This document shows positions 62,967 to 64,000 of a DNA stretch of 64,000 bases, one piece after another. Numbering within the stretch: position 1 is the first letter of the stretch; every line of letters begins with the position of its first letter. The translations under genes and the position numbers were made by a program. Origin of the DNA: Simplicispira hankyongi. GTDB lineage: Bacteria; Pseudomonadota; Gammaproteobacteria; Burkholderiales; Burkholderiaceae_C. The stretch spans positions 868,001-932,000 of the forward strand of contig NZ_QXJC01000001.1 in the NCBI RefSeq assembly GCF_003570885.1. The letters are read 5' to 3'. The notes under the pieces are model-generated. The model worked only from the letters and a program-made list of their open reading frames with translations, searched no databases and had not been told where the DNA came from.

Positions 62967-63404
62967 TCAGTGCAAGGTATCGCTCAGCGCTGGGGGCACT
63001 GGCATCACCAGAATGCCGTCAGACAGCAGTTCACGTGCCTGCTCCAGGCTGGCAACGCCCCGAATGGAGCGGCTGCGCTGCTCGCCTTCGTGCATGGCGC
63101 GCGCCTCAGTGGCGAAACGCTCGCCCACGTCTTCAGCCTGCGCCACCATGTCGCGGGCGCGTTGCAGCCAGTCGGCTTGTGCATTGGCACCGCTTTCTGC
63201 CTCTGCGCCTTGAGCCGCCGAAGTGGCTACTGGCGTTGCACCCCGGTTGATACGCGGCGCGCTCAAGAGCTTGTGCACCGCAGCACTGGCGCACACCGGG
63301 CACTGCAAAAACCCCTCGGACAGTTGCCGCTGGAACGCCGCTTCGTCGGCAAACCAGCCCTCAAAGACATGGGCGTTGGCACATTGAAGATCAAGAACCT
63401 TCAT
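62967..63404 (-). CDS. DUF1178 family protein
   Basis: 145 residues. The N-terminal zinc-ribbon-like motif LQCANAHVFEGWF and FLQCPVCASAAVHKLLSAPRI provides paired cysteines; the middle is Ala-rich and the end has RGVASLEQARELLSDGI. A common alphaproteobacterial and betaproteobacterial family with unknown role. ATG at 63404 begins MKVLDLQC. It follows DUF2818 and nuoN on the same strand. Confidence 0.9.
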   Translation of the reverse strand: MKVLDLQCANAHVFEGWFADEAAFQRQLSEGFLQCPVCASAAVHKLLSAPRINRGATPVATSAAQGAEAESGANAQADWLQRARDMVAQAEDVGERFATEARAMHEGEQRSRSIRGVASLEQARELLSDGILVMPVPPALSDTLH

Positions 63405-63429
63405 GACTGCTTTGCCAGTGGACGCCCGT

Positions 63430-63735
63430 CTAGGTGCGATGCCGCAACAGATAGCGGTAGACAAAACCCGGAAATGCCAGGGTGATGAACAAGGCACCGG
63501 TCACGGCATAAAACTCCCATTGCTGGTGCGCAATCTGCCCGGCACGCTTCTCCAGGAGCAGACCGATGCCTCCCACCACAAAATACAGCACCAGCAGTTC
63601 GGCAAAGCGCACTACCAAAGGCTTACGCGGCTGCAGCCGAGGCCCCAGCACCAGCACCCGGTGGTTGGCGAATGGCAGGTTGGCGGCCAGGCAAGCCAGA
63701 AGGATCACGAGCCAGATGGCTCCCGTTTGTGACAC
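63430..63735 (-). CDS. DUF2818 membrane protein, next to nuoN
   Basis: 101 residues, three membrane helices: WLVILLACLAANLPFAN, ELLVLYFVVGGIGLLLE and FYAVTGALFITLAFPGFVYRYL. The gene typically lies just after nuoN in Burkholderiales, as it does here, so it may be an accessory of complex I in that group; no experiment is known to me. ATG at 63735 is 9 bp after the nuoN stop. Confidence 0.9.
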   Translation of the reverse strand: MSQTGAIWLVILLACLAANLPFANHRVLVLGPRLQPRKPLVVRFAELLVLYFVVGGIGLLLEKRAGQIAHQQWEFYAVTGALFITLAFPGFVYRYLLRHRT

Positions 63736-63744
63736 CGTAGTAGC

Positions 63745-64000
63745 TCAGGAGGCAAGCGAACGCAGGATGGCGCCACTGCACAGGGCCATGAGCCCGCCAG
63801 GCAGCAGCCCCAAGACAAACAGCAAAGCGCCGTTGAGGGTCAAGACAACGCGCACATCAAGCGGCGCCTGGATGGGGGCTGTCTGCACGGGCGCATCAAA
63901 ATACATGACTTTCACCACACGCAGATAGTAGAAAGCGCCTATGAGCGACATCATCACGGCAAAGACAGCCAAGACGATGTAGGGCGTTTCACCCGAGGCA
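63745..64000 (-). CDS. nuoN: NADH-quinone oxidoreductase subunit N, C-terminal part (cut by window edge)
   Basis: About 85 residues of the C-terminus. [25 protein letters not shown] is the hallmark of the NuoN end, followed by a last membrane helix ([22 protein letters not shown]). The frame continues past the window edge without a start. Membrane proton-pumping subunit of respiratory complex I. It precedes DUF2818 and DUF1178. Confidence 0.93.
   Translation of the reverse strand, partial: ASGETPYIVLAVFAVMMSLIGAFYYLRVVKVMYFDAPVQTAPIQAPLDVRVVLTLNGALLFVLGLLPGGLMALCSGAILRSLAS

Overview
The window is a GC-rich chromosomal segment of a betaproteobacterium, most likely a member of the Comamonadaceae (Acidovorax/Comamonas/Simplicispira type). 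The evidence is the protein families, the gene order (pyrG-kdsA-eno-ftsB, dapA-bamC, a DUF2818 gene directly after nuoN) and a short dispersed palindrome that I associate with that family. It is almost entirely housekeeping and transport genes. I see no rRNA, tRNA, CRISPR array, prophage, transposase or replication origin. It starts inside ahpF and ends inside nuoN.

Layout. 0-2.3 kb: peroxide and iron defence (ahpF, ahpC, divergent bfr) and a VF530-type protein. 2.3-11.7 kb, minus strand: comEC, a chemoreceptor, parC and parE, with a divergent RidA-family gene. 11.7-16.6 kb, plus strand: an MFS transporter with a coupled 53-residue membrane protein, a methyltransferase, dapA, bamC and a metallo-beta-lactamase-fold protein. 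16.7-22.4 kb: small lipoproteins, the ribosomal oxygenase roxA with an FKBP protein, and a coaBC-(unknown)-dut operon. 22.4-28.7 kb, plus: pyrG-kdsA-DUF1330-eno-ftsB and the ornithine-lipid operon olsBA. 28.7-36.9 kb: hslO, a gamma-carbonic anhydrase, a DUF455 protein, two tandem degenerate EAL/HDOD regulators, xerD, an AEC transporter and queG. 37-50.1 kb: tsaE, amiC, mutL and miaA, with gdhA and an osmoadaptation cluster (mscS, HAD phosphatase, ggpS) lying between mutL and miaA. 50.1-56.2 kb: an ABC exporter with an AttH-type protein, a PLP enzyme and hsp20. 56.2-60.9 kb, minus: a branched-chain amino-acid-type ABC transporter. 61-64 kb: an MsbA-like exporter, DUF1178, DUF2818 and nuoN.

The most interesting signals are these. 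(1) A palindromic element of about 60 bp occurs eleven times: six copies are intergenic, three of them exactly between convergent genes, and five are read through in frame inside comEC, coaBC, mutL, miaA and an FtsX-like gene, always in one fixed frame per orientation. This resembles the protein-coding palindromic elements of Rickettsia. (2) A PhoB-box-like array of three 7-mers at 11-bp period sits ten bases before a -10 hexamer in front of olsBA. (3) mscS-HAD-ggpS forms a salt-response module in which the HAD gene and ggpS occupy the order of the fused bifunctional GgpS known from other bacteria. (4) At least nine genes carry a -10-like hexamer only 6-7 nt before the start codon and so look leaderless. 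(5) hsp20 has a sigma-32-like promoter.
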